From positions 4,269,001-4,333,000 of the forward strand of contig NZ_CP140706.1 of assembly GCF_034555375.1 (NCBI RefSeq): DNA of 64,000 nucleotides. The letters are read 5' to 3'. The DNA is from Pseudomonas sp. B33.4. GTDB lineage: Bacteria; Pseudomonadota; Gammaproteobacteria; Pseudomonadales; Pseudomonadaceae. The notes under the pieces were generated by a model. It saw nothing but the letters and a program-made list of their open reading frames with translations, ran no database searches and was not told the DNA's origin. Position 1 is the first letter of the stretch. The number at the start of each line of letters is the position of its first letter. Made by a program: the position numbers and the translations under genes. Below, piece by piece: positions 27,512 to 36,580 of this stretch.

Positions 27512-28858
27512 GTGAAAACCTCCGTCTCCGGGATGAACGAGGGTGTCGATTCGACACTCGCCTCAGCCATCTCGAAAGTGAAACGCCACGTCCTGCCGCT
27601 TTTCGTGATCATGTTCATCGTCAATTACATTGACCGGGTGAACATCGGTTTCGTCCGCACCCACATGGAACACGACCTCGGTATTGGTGCCGCCGCTTAC
27701 GGCTTCGGCGCCGGGCTGTTCTTCATCGGTTACGCGCTGTTCGAAGTGCCCTCCAACATGCTTCTGCAGAAAGTCGGCGCACGCATCTGGCTGACCCGCA
27801 TCATGCTCACTTGGGGCCTGGTCGCCGCCGGCATGGCGTTCATCCAGAACGAAACCCACTTCTATGTGTTGCGCTTTTTGCTCGGCGTAGCCGAGGCCGG
27901 ATTCTTTCCCGGGGTGATCTACTACTTCACCCGTTGGCTGCCCGGCGCCGAACGCGGCAAGGCGATTGCGATCTTCCTCAGTGGCTCGGCCGTGGCCTCG
28001 TTGATATCGGGCCCGTTGTCCGGTCTGCTCCTGCAAATCAACGGGTTGGGCATGCACGGCTGGCAGTGGATGTACTTCATTGAAGGGATGTTCTCGGTGT
28101 GCCTGTGCGTGTTTGTCTGGTTCTGGCTCGACGCCAAACCCCACGACGCGAAATGGCTGACCCGCGCCGAACAGGACGCACTGGTCAATGCTATCGACGC
28201 AGAACAAAAGGCCCGCGAAGCCGCGACACCGATCCGGCCATCGATGGGCAAGCTGCTCAAGGACCGCCAGATCATCCTGTTCTGCCTGATCTACTTCTTC
28301 ATTCAACTGACCATCTACGCCGCGACCTTCTGGCTGCCGAGCATCATCAAGAAAATGGGCGAGATGAGTGACTTCCAGGTCGGCCTGTTCAACTCGATTC
28401 CATGGTTGCTGTCGATCATCGGCATGTACGCGTTCGCCTCGTTCTCGGCCAAGTGGAAACACCAGCAGGCGTGGGTCGCCACCGCCCTGTTGATCGCCGC
28501 TGCGGGGATGTTCATGTCCACCACCGGCGGGCCGATCTTCGCCTTCGTTGCGATCTGCTTTGCCGCGCTGGGCTTCAAATCCGCTTCGTCGCTGTTCTGG
28601 CCGATCCCACAGGCCTATCTGGATGCACGCATCGCGGCGGCGGTGATCGCGTTGATCAACTCGGTGGGCAACCTCGGCGGCTTCGTCGCGCCGACCACGT
28701 TCGGCCTGCTCGAAGAACACACCGGCTCGATTCAGGGCGGCCTCTATGGTTTGGCCGCGACCTCGATCATTGCCGCGATCATCGTCTTCTTCGCGCGCAC
28801 CACACCGAAACCTGCTGCCGACATCGCCGTGGTCGAGACCGCGCCGAAACACGCCTGA
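27512..28858 (+). CDS. gudP: MFS permease, probable glucarate/galactarate transporter
   Basis: A 448-aa major facilitator of the anion:cation symporter family (12 helices). The N-terminus has VIMFIVNYIDRVNIGFVR, followed by FEVPSNMLLQKVGARIW, both typical of GudP and related aldarate carriers. The GTG at 27512 follows GGGAG at eight bases. The A-rich leader AGAAAAACAAG next to the start resembles a Crc/Hfq target. It is 24 bp upstream of gudD, so the two form an operon for uptake and first breakdown step of glucarate. Confidence 0.85.
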   Translation: MKTSVSGMNEGVDSTLASAISKVKRHVLPLFVIMFIVNYIDRVNIGFVRTHMEHDLGIGAAAYGFGAGLFFIGYALFEVPSNMLLQKVGARIWLTRIMLTWGLVAAGMAFIQNETHFYVLRFLLGVAEAGFFPGVIYYFTRWLPGAERGKAIAIFLSGSAVASLISGPLSGLLLQINGLGMHGWQWMYFIEGMFSVCLCVFVWFWLDAKPHDAKWLTRAEQDALVNAIDAEQKAREAATPIRPSMGKLLKDRQIILFCLIYFFIQLTIYAATFWLPSIIKKMGEMSDFQVGLFNSIPWLLSIIGMYAFASFSAKWKHQQAWVATALLIAAAGMFMSTTGGPIFAFVAICFAALGFKSASSLFWPIPQAYLDARIAAAVIALINSVGNLGGFVAPTTFGLLEEHTGSIQGGLYGLAATSIIAAIIVFFARTTPKPAADIAVVETAPKHA

Positions 28859-28882
28859 ATTCTTTATTTAAAGGATAAAAAC

Positions 28883-30226
28883 ATGACCGCACACGACACC
28901 GCCAAAGCCCCGATCATCACCGACATGCAAGTCATCCCGGTGGCTGGCCACGACGGCATGCTGCTCAATCTGAGCGGCGCCCACGGGCCGTTTTTCACTC
29001 GTAACATCGTCATTCTCAAGGACAACGCCGGCCACACCGGCGTCGGTGAAGTGCCCGGTGGCGAGCGTATTCGCCAGACGCTGGAAGACGCGCGCAGCCT
29101 GGTAATCGGCAGCCCGATCGGCACCTATCAAAAGATTCTCAACCAAGTGCGCCAGACCTTTGCCGACCGCGATGCCGGTGGCCGTGGCCTGCAGACATTC
29201 GATCTGCGCATCACCATTCACGCGGTCACCGGCCTCGAAGCGGCGCTGCTCGATTTGCTCGGTCAGCATCTCGATGTGCCGGTAGCGGCATTGCTCGGAG
29301 AAGGTCAGCAACGCGACGAAGTGAAGATGCTCGGTTATCTGTTTTACGTCGGAGATCAGCGCGAAACCGACCTCGCCTACCGCAGCGAACCGGACGCCAA
29401 CAACGACTGGTTCCGCGTGCGTCACGAGAAAGCCATGACTGCCGAAGCTGTGGTGCGTTTCGCCGAAGCGGCCCATGCAAAATACGGTTTCAAGGACTTC
29501 AAACTCAAGGGCGGCGTGCTCAGTGGTGATGCGGAAATCGAAGCGGTGACGGCGCTGGCCGAACGTTTTCCTGATGCGCGCATTACTCTCGATCCGAATG
29601 GCGCCTGGTCACTGAAAGAAGCCATTCGTTTGTGCCGCGACCAGCATCAGGTGCTCGCCTACGCCGAAGACCCGTGCGGTGCGGAAAACGGTTATTCCGG
29701 CCGCGAAGTGATGGCTGAGTTTCGCCGTGCCACTGGGCTGAAAACCGCCACCAACATGATCGCCACTGACTGGCGTGAAATGGGTCATGCGATCCAGTTG
29801 CAGTCGGTGGACATTCCCCTGGCCGACCCGCATTTCTGGACCATGCAGGGTTCGGTGCGCGTGGCGCAGATGTGCCATGAATGGGGCCTGACCTGGGGTT
29901 CGCATTCCAACAACCACTTCGATATTTCGCTGGCGATGTTTACCCACGTGGCAGCTGCGGCGCCGGGCGAGATCACTGCCATCGACACCCACTGGATCTG
30001 GCAGGACGGCCAGCGGTTGACCAAGGCACCGTTGCAAATTGTCGATGGTCTGGTGCAAGTGCCGAAGAAGCCAGGGCTGGGCGTGGAGCTGGATATGGAT
30101 CAGGTGGCCAAGGCTCATGAGCTATATAAAGGCATGGGTCTCGGCGCGCGGGATGACAGCGTGGCGATGCAGTTTCTGATTCCGGGGTGGAAGTTCGATA
30201 ACAAGCGGCCGTGCCTGGTGCGCTGA
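28883..30226 (+). CDS. gudD: Glucarate dehydratase
   Basis: Enolase-superfamily enzyme (447 aa) that dehydrates D-glucarate (and L-idarate) to 5-keto-4-deoxy-glucarate in the cytoplasm. Catalytic features are present: Lys207 and Lys209 in FKLKGG, metal ligands Asp237 (TLDPNGAW), Glu262 (YAEDPCG) and Asn291, and His341 in GSHSNNHFD. Length is normal. A ribosome-binding AAAGGA precedes the ATG. Downstream aldarate genes (garL or kdgD types) are not in the window. Confidence 0.95.
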   Translation: MTAHDTAKAPIITDMQVIPVAGHDGMLLNLSGAHGPFFTRNIVILKDNAGHTGVGEVPGGERIRQTLEDARSLVIGSPIGTYQKILNQVRQTFADRDAGGRGLQTFDLRITIHAVTGLEAALLDLLGQHLDVPVAALLGEGQQRDEVKMLGYLFYVGDQRETDLAYRSEPDANNDWFRVRHEKAMTAEAVVRFAEAAHAKYGFKDFKLKGGVLSGDAEIEAVTALAERFPDARITLDPNGAWSLKEAIRLCRDQHQVLAYAEDPCGAENGYSGREVMAEFRRATGLKTATNMIATDWREMGHAIQLQSVDIPLADPHFWTMQGSVRVAQMCHEWGLTWGSHSNNHFDISLAMFTHVAAAAPGEITAIDTHWIWQDGQRLTKAPLQIVDGLVQVPKKPGLGVELDMDQVAKAHELYKGMGLGARDDSVAMQFLIPGWKFDNKRPCLVR

Positions 30227-30253
30227 ACCTGATCTCCAATCCACCACGGTCCC

Positions 30254-30343
30254 TGTAGGAGTGAGCCTGCTCGCGATAGCGGTGTGTCAGTCAAAATTGA
30301 TATCAACTGACACACCGCTATCGCGAGCAGGCTCACTCCTACA
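30254..30343. repeat. REPIN, type A
   Basis: Arms begin TGTAGGAGTGAGCCTGCTCG and continue through GATAGCGGTGTGTCAGT; nearly 40 bp are complementary, with a short AT-rich loop. It lies between the convergent ends of gudD and ampR. Confidence 0.92.
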
Positions 30344-30354
30344 AGGGTTGTGCG

Positions 30355-31227
30355 TTAACCAGAGATTTGCAGCAGCCAGTTTTTGAAGGCGAACATCGCC
30401 GCCGTTTCAGGCCGCGACTGCAACTGCGTCAACCAATAACTCCCCGTCGTAATCTCGATCGCAAACGGCTGACAAATCGCCTCCGCCGCCAGTTGCCGGG
30501 CGAACATCAGCGGTGGCGCCAACGCCACCCCACTGCCCTGCAAAGCCGCTTCCATCATCGCCAGCGATGAATCAAAAACGATGCTCTGCGGCGGCGCGGC
30601 CTGTGTCGCCAACCCGGCCGCCTGAAACCATTCCGACCACTCATCGGTGCGATAGGAACGCAATAACGCCTGCTGCAACAAATCCCCCGGTGAATGCAAT
30701 TGCCGGGCGATTTCCGGCACGCACAACACCGACAGCGGCGCCTCAAGCAACCGCGTCGCCTCGATGCCATGCCACGCCCCGGCGCCAAAGCGGATCGCGT
30801 AATCCAGCCCTTCCGCCGCGACATCGACGCGATTGTTGTTGGTCGACAGGCGCAAATCTATGAGCGGATGTTTCGCGCGGAAATCCGCCAGCCGCGGCAA
30901 CAGCCAACCCACGGCGAACGTACCGACCGCGCCGACGGTCAGCATTTCGCGGTACTGTCCACCGGCGAGGCGTTCGAGGATCTGCGCGATGTGATCGAAC
31001 GAGGTGCTCAGCACCGGGAGCAAGGTTTCGCCTTCGCTGGTCAGCATCAGCCCACGGGGCAGGCGTTTGAACAGGGTGACGTTGAGTTGCGCCTCAAGGC
31101 TTTTGACCTGATGGCTGACCGCCGCTTGCGTGACGCACAGTTCCACGGCGGCGCGGGTGAAGCTCAAATGCCGCGCCGATGCTTCGAAGGCGCGCAGTGC
31201 GTTGAGCGGCAATTGCGGTCGAATCAT
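30355..31227 (-). CDS. ampR: LysR-type regulator AmpR
   Basis: A 290-aa LysR regulator of the chromosomal class C beta-lactamase. N-terminus MIRPQLPLNALRAFEASARHLSFTRAAVELCVTQAAVSHQVK-like (helix-turn-helix, residues 10-45) is diagnostic of AmpR/GcvA-type proteins. The effector domain senses cell-wall muropeptides in known AmpR proteins. It is divergent from ampC with a 160-bp intercistron, the classical arrangement. The frame is open four codons further upstream, but the M at 31227 is the family start. Confidence 0.93.
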   Translation of the reverse strand: MIRPQLPLNALRAFEASARHLSFTRAAVELCVTQAAVSHQVKSLEAQLNVTLFKRLPRGLMLTSEGETLLPVLSTSFDHIAQILERLAGGQYREMLTVGAVGTFAVGWLLPRLADFRAKHPLIDLRLSTNNNRVDVAAEGLDYAIRFGAGAWHGIEATRLLEAPLSVLCVPEIARQLHSPGDLLQQALLRSYRTDEWSEWFQAAGLATQAAPPQSIVFDSSLAMMEAALQGSGVALAPPLMFARQLAAEAICQPFAIEITTGSYWLTQLQSRPETAAMFAFKNWLLQISG

Positions 31228-31235
31228 GCCCAGTC

Positions 31236-31301
31236 CCAAATTTTTCTAATGGCTCGTGCGAGTTTTCGTCGTTTGTCGATTGGCGCCGCGCTGACTAGAT
31301 T
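31236..31301 (+). promoter_or_regulatory. AmpR operator region and ampC promoter
   Basis: The AT-rich stretch AATTTTTCTAATGG followed by CTCGTGCGAG (about 31236-31262) corresponds in position to the AmpR-binding site of ampR-ampC intercistrons. Downstream are TTGTCG (31273-31278), a 17-bp spacer and TAGATT (31296-31301), a reasonable ampC promoter. Confidence 0.6.
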
Positions 31302-31387
31302 GGCGGCGCTGATCAGTCGCCCAACGAACGAATCGCCCGCAGTGTAGCGGGATAACATCATCAACACTCATGGAGAGTGGTTCACTC

Positions 31388-32554
31388 ATGTCATCCATTC
31401 ATTCAAACAAAGTCATTTCCTGCGCCGCTTTCGGCCTGTTTTTCGGCGCCTCGTCCTGCATGGCTGCCACGCCCACCGACGCGCAGTTGCAAGCGCTGGT
31501 CAACGACGCGGTGACGCCGGTAATGCAACAGCAGAACATTCCCGGGTTGACCGTGGCGCTGACCATTAATGGCCAGCCGCATTACTTTAACTACGGGGTT
31601 GCAGCAAAAGACACCGGGCAGAAAGTCAGCGAAAACACATTGTTCGAAATCGGCTCGGTGAGCAAAACCTTCACCGCCACCCTCGCCGGTTATGCCCAGG
31701 CGACCGGCAAACTCGATCTGTCGAGCAAGGCCAGTCAGCTCTGGCCAGAATTGAAAGGCAGCGCCTTCGACAACATCAGCGTGCTGCAATTGGGCACCTA
31801 CAGTGCCGGCGGTTTGCCGCTGCAATTCCCGGACGACGCGGATTCGTCTGACAAGATGCTCGGCTATTTCCAACAGTGGAAACCGGTATATCCCGCCGGC
31901 AGCCATCGCCAGTACTCCAACCCGAGTCTGGGACTGTTCGGTTATCTGGCCGCGAAAAGCCTCGGCCAGCCGTTTGATCAGGCGATGACACAAACCCTGC
32001 TGCCTAAACTCGGTTTGCAGCACACTTACCTCAGCGTGCCTGCCGCGCAAATGGACCTGTATGCGCAGGGCTACGACAAGAACGGCAAACCGGTGCGCGT
32101 CACGCCCGGTGCGCTTGACTCGCAGGCCTATGGCGTGAAAACCAGCGCGGTGGACATGCTGCGTTACGTTCAGGCCAACCTGAAACCTGAAACGCTTGAA
32201 GCGTCCCTGCAAAAAACCATCGCCAACATCCACACCGGTTACTACACCGTCGGCGACATGACCCAAGGCCTCGGTTGGGAAATGTACCGCTACCCGATCA
32301 GCCTTGATCGCTTGCTGGCGGGCAACTCGACGGAAATGGCCATGCAGGCGCATAAAGTGCAGTGGCTGAATCCGCCGCAGCCGCAACCGGATGATGTGTT
32401 GATCAACAAGACAGGGTCTACCGGTGGCTTCGGGACTTACGTGGCGTTTGTGCCGAGCAAGGATATTGGCATCGTGATCATGGCCAACAAGAACTTCCCG
32501 ATTCCTGAGCGTGTGAAAATCGCCCACAAAATCCTCAGCGCGGTTGCTGACTGA
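31388..32554 (+). CDS. ampC: Class C beta-lactamase AmpC
   Basis: Periplasmic serine cephalosporinase (388 aa). The signal peptide ends at SCMA-ATP (about residue 26). All class C motifs are present: SVSK with nucleophile Ser90, YSN at 176-178 and KTG at 341-343. The start is taken at 31388 because the preceding ATG (31370) would place extra polar residues before the signal; either is possible. Regulated by AmpR, so expression should rise with beta-lactam-induced wall damage. Followed by a REPIN. Confidence 0.95.
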   Translation: MSSIHSNKVISCAAFGLFFGASSCMAATPTDAQLQALVNDAVTPVMQQQNIPGLTVALTINGQPHYFNYGVAAKDTGQKVSENTLFEIGSVSKTFTATLAGYAQATGKLDLSSKASQLWPELKGSAFDNISVLQLGTYSAGGLPLQFPDDADSSDKMLGYFQQWKPVYPAGSHRQYSNPSLGLFGYLAAKSLGQPFDQAMTQTLLPKLGLQHTYLSVPAAQMDLYAQGYDKNGKPVRVTPGALDSQAYGVKTSAVDMLRYVQANLKPETLEASLQKTIANIHTGYYTVGDMTQGLGWEMYRYPISLDRLLAGNSTEMAMQAHKVQWLNPPQPQPDDVLINKTGSTGGFGTYVAFVPSKDIGIVIMANKNFPIPERVKIAHKILSAVAD

Positions 32555-32560
32555 AAATCA

Positions 32561-32641
32561 AAAGATCGCAGCCTGCGGCAGCTCCTACAGGATCGGGTTT
32601 GCACTCGGTCAATGTAGGAGCTGCCGCAGGCTGCGATCTTT
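32561..32641. repeat. REPIN, type D
   Basis: Arms 32561-32589 and 32613-32641, the right one reading TGTAGGAGCTGCCGCAGGCT then GCGATCTTT. They are exact inverted copies with a 23-base loop. It lies immediately after ampC. Confidence 0.92.
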
Positions 32642-32652
32642 CGTTTCTACGC

Positions 32653-32919
32653 TTAAAGCTGCGCCTGCAACTTCCAGCCGATGACATCCATCAAGTCGCA
32701 ACTGTCCCGCAACGGGATCGCCATCACCCGTGCGAAATCCTGCAGCAGCAAGGCGTCGTGGCCCTTGCCGTCACCGAGCGCCAGTGTCTCCATCAGTTGC
32801 GTCACACAACGCAAACGGTAAGCCGCCGTGCCATGCAGCACATCCACCGGTGCTTCGCGGTCGATCAGCAGAGCGGGAATCTTGCAGTCAATCCCGGTCA
32901 GCGGAATATATCGCGCCAT
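32653..32919 (-). CDS. Small hypothetical protein
   Basis: An 88-aa soluble protein, MARYIPLTGIDCKIPALLID at the start, followed by a mainly helical sequence (GTAAYRLRCVTQLMETLALG). An ideal GGGAGG site lies seven bases before the ATG. It begins 16 bp after the gene at 32936-33262 and is probably co-transcribed with it. No family recognised. Confidence 0.7.
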   Translation of the reverse strand: MARYIPLTGIDCKIPALLIDREAPVDVLHGTAAYRLRCVTQLMETLALGDGKGHDALLLQDFARVMAIPLRDSCDLMDVIGWKLQAQL

Positions 32920-32935
32920 GCTTGAACCTCCCTGT

Positions 32936-33262
32936 TCAATGCTGCGTCGCCGCCGGTGGATCGAGATTGTCCAGCGCACGGTTGACCAGCAACTCACCGA
33001 GCACAGCCAATTGCTGAATCGACAAGGCGAGACTGCGCGGTGAACCTTGCAGTTCAGCGGCCAGGTCGGTGGTCAGGACGTTTAATGAAGCGAGGGTTTC
33101 GCAAGCGTGGCAGAGCAGCGTGGGCGTATCGATACCGGGGAGGATGGTGAAGAGATGGCTGATGGGATCGGGGTGATGCGGGTTGCGTAGGCGGGGGTTG
33201 TTGGCGTCGAAGGATCCTAAATCCATGGGGGATTCGGGAGGGTTTGGCGTGTGTTTTTTCAT
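32936..33262 (-). CDS. DUF3077/DUF6124-like small protein
   Basis: A 108-aa protein. The N-terminus MKKHTPNPPESP is the type seen in many short Pseudomonas proteins (families I recall as DUF3077 and DUF6124; which one is uncertain). A helical C-terminal half follows (TPTLLCHACETLASLNVLTTDLA). First gene of a two-gene unit with 32653-32919. Function unknown. Confidence 0.65.
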   Translation of the reverse strand: MKKHTPNPPESPMDLGSFDANNPRLRNPHHPDPISHLFTILPGIDTPTLLCHACETLASLNVLTTDLAAELQGSPRSLALSIQQLAVLGELLVNRALDNLDPPAATQH

Positions 33263-33303
33263 GTCAGAAGTTCTCTATTTGAATTTCAGAAGGCCACCCA
33301 AAC

Positions 33304-33615
33304 TCACTTCCACATGAAGGGTGGCAGCTGTACGCAGGTGTGGAAGACCTGGGAAGAGAACGAAACCCCGGCGCACTCGAAAGTGCTCCCGCGCACAGCC
33401 GCCATAAACGCGGCAATGTTGACATAAATAATGTCGCACTGCGCTTTATGAAAGCCTGTTTCATTCTCTATCCAGCGGACTTCCACATCCGACCACTGTT
33501 TTTTTGCAGCGGCTAAAGAAGACTATCCCGCCTCCTCAAAACCCACCAGTTCACCACCGCCGCCGCGACTTGCAGGAAAAATCCCCGGGGTTTGAAGGAG
33601 CTTTGTGTCAGACAT
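33304..33615 (-). pseudogene. Amber-interrupted reading frame beside the Septu genes
   Basis: From ATG at 33615 the frame reads MSDTKLLQTPGIFPASRGGG and meets TAG at 33525-33523 (codon 31). It then stays open for 73 more codons (KKQWSDVEVRWIENETGFHK, later AAFMAAVRGSTFECAG) to TGA at 33304. The downstream part looks protein-like, not random. It could be a 103-codon gene broken by one substitution, or a shorter gene starting with GTG at 33486. No ribosome-binding site is clear and no family is recognised. Confidence 0.35.
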
Positions 33616-33754
33616 TTCGGCAACACATGCTGCAACGACTGTGGGTTACTGAATGAATTTGTTGTATCTACACTGCATCGGATCAATCTGTGGGCGGGAA
33701 TGACATAATGCGCGCCAAAGCATTCAAAACGACTGACCCTAAAAGGGCGATGTA

Positions 33755-35122
33755 ATGGAAATCTACAGACTCATGCTGAAGGGTGTCGGTTGCTTCACCG
33801 ACTTGGACATTCCTCTTGCCCCTACCATTGACCACACTACGAACATAACCGTTATCGTTGGAGACAACGGCGCAGGAAAAACAACCCTTTTAAAGTCTTT
33901 GGCTACATCGCTCAGTTGGTTGGTAGCAAGGATTCGTACAGAGAAGGGACAGGGCAGTCCAATTGCAGTGGAAGACATTCAAAACAGCGCTCGAACCGCT
34001 GTCATCACAATTGGAGTAACTGACGAATCTCATCCCCGCTGCGATCTTTCCGTAGTTCCTTATGAGGACTACGGGTTCGTATGGAGCATGGCTCGTGGGC
34101 GCAAAGGGAGTAAATCAGCGCTCCATAGTGATTTTTCAGAAGTTACTTTACTGGCAGATCACTACCGCACTCAGCTCACTGCCAACGATAAAGCCTCTCT
34201 GCCCCTCATCGCCTACTACCCGGTAGAACGCTCCGTTCTCGAAATCCCGCTAAAAATCCGCACTAAACACACCTTCGACCAACTCGACGGCTACGACAAC
34301 TCTCTGAATCGCGGCGTCGACTTCCGCCGCTTTTTCGAGTGGTTTCGCGAACGCGAAGATAGCGAAAATGAGACCGGAATTTCCGATGCGGCTCTAGCCG
34401 AAATCTCGGAAAAATTCGGCACCGACAGTGATGTCTGGAAAACCCTAGCAAATTTGAAAGCCTCCTCCCGTGACCGTCAGTTGACCGCCGTACGTTCGGC
34501 CATCGCTGCATTCATGCCTGGCTTCTCCAACCTGCGCGTACAACGCAGACCTCGCCTGCATATGGCCATTGACAAGGACGGGGTAACCCTTAACGTCGCC
34601 CAACTCTCCCAAGGCGAAAAGTCGATGATGGCACTAGTTGGAGATATCGCCCGACGCTTAGCTATGATGAACCAGTCACTGGCCAACCCACTGCACGGCG
34701 ACGGCATCGTACTGATTGATGAAGTTGATCTGCACCTGCACCCAAGATGGCAGCGCAGCCTGATTCGACAGTTGAGCGAAACTTTCCCCAATTGCCAGTT
34801 CGTACTGACCACCCACTCTCCTTTGGTTATCAGTGATGCCAAAGATGTGCTGGTTTATGTGCTGAAGGACGGTGAACTCCACGAACACAACGGCCTGTAT
34901 GGACTCGACGCCAATCAGGTACTTCTGGAAGTCATGAACACCGACATCCGCAACAGCGATGTGCAGATACGCCTGAACAGACTGCTTAACGAGGTTCAGG
35001 ACGGTAATCTCGAGAAAGCCAAATCGCTTTTCGCCGAACTTTCCTCGGAACTCCCCGAAGGTCATATCGAGTTGGCAAAAGCCGCTCTCTTGATCCGCAA
35101 ACTGGAGTTGCGTCGTGCGTAA
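33755..35122 (+). CDS. ptuA: Septu defence ATPase PtuA
   Basis: AAA/SMC-like ATPase (455 aa). Walker A GDNGAGKT is at 36-43, the ABC-type signature LSQGEKS at 284-290, Walker B IVLIDEVD at 318-325, then DLHLHP and the H-loop TTHSP at 352-356. The two halves of the ATPase head are separated by about 240 residues without a long coiled coil, as in OLD/RecF-like PtuA proteins. It overlaps ptuB by 8 bp. PtuA and PtuB form a complex that cuts nucleic acid during phage infection in known Septu systems. Base composition is lower in GC than its neighbours, suggesting transfer. AAGGGCG precedes the ATG. Confidence 0.85.
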   Translation: MEIYRLMLKGVGCFTDLDIPLAPTIDHTTNITVIVGDNGAGKTTLLKSLATSLSWLVARIRTEKGQGSPIAVEDIQNSARTAVITIGVTDESHPRCDLSVVPYEDYGFVWSMARGRKGSKSALHSDFSEVTLLADHYRTQLTANDKASLPLIAYYPVERSVLEIPLKIRTKHTFDQLDGYDNSLNRGVDFRRFFEWFREREDSENETGISDAALAEISEKFGTDSDVWKTLANLKASSRDRQLTAVRSAIAAFMPGFSNLRVQRRPRLHMAIDKDGVTLNVAQLSQGEKSMMALVGDIARRLAMMNQSLANPLHGDGIVLIDEVDLHLHPRWQRSLIRQLSETFPNCQFVLTTHSPLVISDAKDVLVYVLKDGELHEHNGLYGLDANQVLLEVMNTDIRNSDVQIRLNRLLNEVQDGNLEKAKSLFAELSSELPEGHIELAKAALLIRKLELRRA

Positions 35123-35744
35123 GATCATCAAAGGAGCTGAGCCTGATTCACTTGCAAAATGGAAGCTGAAAAACAGAACCGCCACTTATCCCGACTTGCC
35201 GCCTGAAGAGCGCCAGTCGGTCCGCGCCGCCTGCATTACCGAACAACTCGGACTGTGCGCTTATTGCTGCCAAGCCATCACCGTAGATGGCTCTCACAAC
35301 GAACATGTTGAAGCACAGAATCGCGTACACAACCGCACATTGGATTTCACCAACATCGTAGCCAGTTGCGAGAACCGTCCGCATTGCGGACATGGACGAG
35401 GAACACAACCGCTGCGGCTGACTCCGTTCATGGATGAGTGTGAAACCGAACTCAAGTTCTACCTTTCAGGGCTGGTCGCTGGAAGAACTGCACGCGCAGA
35501 AGAAGCCATCAAGGTGTTGAATCTGGGTCACACCGAAGAGAGCAATCGAGCACTTATCGGCAGAAGAAGAACATTGGTCGATGCACTGATTTACAAGGTT
35601 GGAGTCCAACCTGGCGAATTGCCGGAGATTGAGGACAAGGAAATACTCGACCTGCTCCTGGATGATCTACTTCTTCCTAAAGCGCATAAGCTCGAACCCT
35701 TCTCCCCCGTGCTGGTGAACATCATTCGCCAAATGCCAGCGTAA
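35115..35744 (+). CDS. ptuB: Septu defence HNH nuclease PtuB
   Basis: HNH endonuclease (209 aa) of the TIGR02646-like group that serves as PtuB in Septu and in some retrons. Zinc and HNH elements: CAYC at 48-51, NEHVEAQ at 62-68 with the catalytic His64, LDFTN at 76-80, Cys85 and CGHGRG at 91-96. The C-terminal helical half probably contacts PtuA. The start is GTG at 35115, within the end of ptuA, so translation is coupled. No reverse transcriptase or msr/msd-like region lies nearby, which argues for a stand-alone Septu and against a retron. Confidence 0.85.
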   Translation: MRKIIKGAEPDSLAKWKLKNRTATYPDLPPEERQSVRAACITEQLGLCAYCCQAITVDGSHNEHVEAQNRVHNRTLDFTNIVASCENRPHCGHGRGTQPLRLTPFMDECETELKFYLSGLVAGRTARAEEAIKVLNLGHTEESNRALIGRRRTLVDALIYKVGVQPGELPEIEDKEILDLLLDDLLLPKAHKLEPFSPVLVNIIRQMPA

Positions 35745-35781
35745 AAAAGGGCGAGAAGATTAAATCTTCTCGCCCTTTTTT
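35743..35781 (+). terminator. Terminator of ptuAB
   Basis: AAGGGCGAGAAGATT pairs perfectly with AATCTTCTCGCCCTT, followed by T6. It begins at the ptuB stop. The flanking A-run makes it usable for the convergent DUF4174 gene too. Confidence 0.93.
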
Positions 35782-35808
35782 ACGTGAAACCGTCTCTACA
35801 ACAACCGA

Positions 35809-36372
35809 TCAATCATCCGGCATTTCCGGCGGCTTGGCTGGTTTCGCAGGCTTGGCGGGTTTGGCGTTCTTCGCGCCTTTGGCAGGTTCCGGCGTAGCAG
35901 CAACCGGCGCCTGAGCCGCAGCGGCCGCTTCCTTCTCGGCCATGGGCATGGCATCGATGGTGTCGAAAATCTTCTTCAAATCCACCGCCTTCGCCTCATC
36001 CCCCGACGCCGAAAGCTTGGTCTCGCCGTCCTTGCCCACCAGGAAGACTTTCGGATACGCCCCGGCACCGAGCTTCAGCGACCGCAGCAGCGCCATGGTG
36101 TCTTGCTGGCCCAGATCCTTGCCGTCGAGCTGGCCGGCCATGTTGAGGATGGTGTAGACCTTGATATTGCGGTCGGCGACGCCTTTTTTGTTGGCGGGAT
36201 CTTCCAGTGACTTTTTCAGGGCCACCCACACAGGATCGACGGTGCTTTGTGCGATCACGATCAGCGGTCGGGCGCGGCCCATATCCCCGGCGATGGGCGA
36301 ATCGTTGTCAGCGGCGAACAAGGGGCCGGCAATCGCCAGCAAGAGTGTCAGGGTCAGTGACCTGATGAGCAT
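35809..36372 (-). CDS. DUF4174 periplasmic protein
   Basis: A 187-aa exported protein. The signal peptide MLIRSLTLTLLLAIAGPLFA precedes a DUF4174 domain (about 35-130) with thioredoxin-like features: RPLIVIAQSTVDPVW and GAGAYPKVFLVGKDGETKL. There is no CxxC, so no redox activity is implied. The C-terminal 55 residues are low-complexity Ala/Pro/Lys with AKPAKPAKP repeats. AAGGAG sits before ATGCGCATG; the second ATG has the correct spacing and was chosen. Confidence 0.85.
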   Translation of the reverse strand: MLIRSLTLTLLLAIAGPLFAADNDSPIAGDMGRARPLIVIAQSTVDPVWVALKKSLEDPANKKGVADRNIKVYTILNMAGQLDGKDLGQQDTMALLRSLKLGAGAYPKVFLVGKDGETKLSASGDEAKAVDLKKIFDTIDAMPMAEKEAAAAAQAPVAATPEPAKGAKNAKPAKPAKPAKPPEMPDD

Positions 36373-36580
36373 GCGCATCTCCTTTTGATATCCACGCTCT
36401 AATGATTGCGCATCGTGGCGATTGTTCCGGGACAACCCGGCAAATATCTTCCGCCTGGTCAGAAGCTTAGGACAGGCGCGACATTGCGCAACATATCCGA
36501 CGTGATCGCAACGCGGATTTGATTACCTTTTATGACCGCATTAGGCTGGAAGTTCTGCCCATGAAATGGAGTTCACCCGC

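Noticed and set aside
33755..35744. Retron (Ec78-like) containing PtuAB
   Set aside because: No reverse transcriptase gene and no msr/msd-like inverted repeats occur upstream; only the two effector genes are present.
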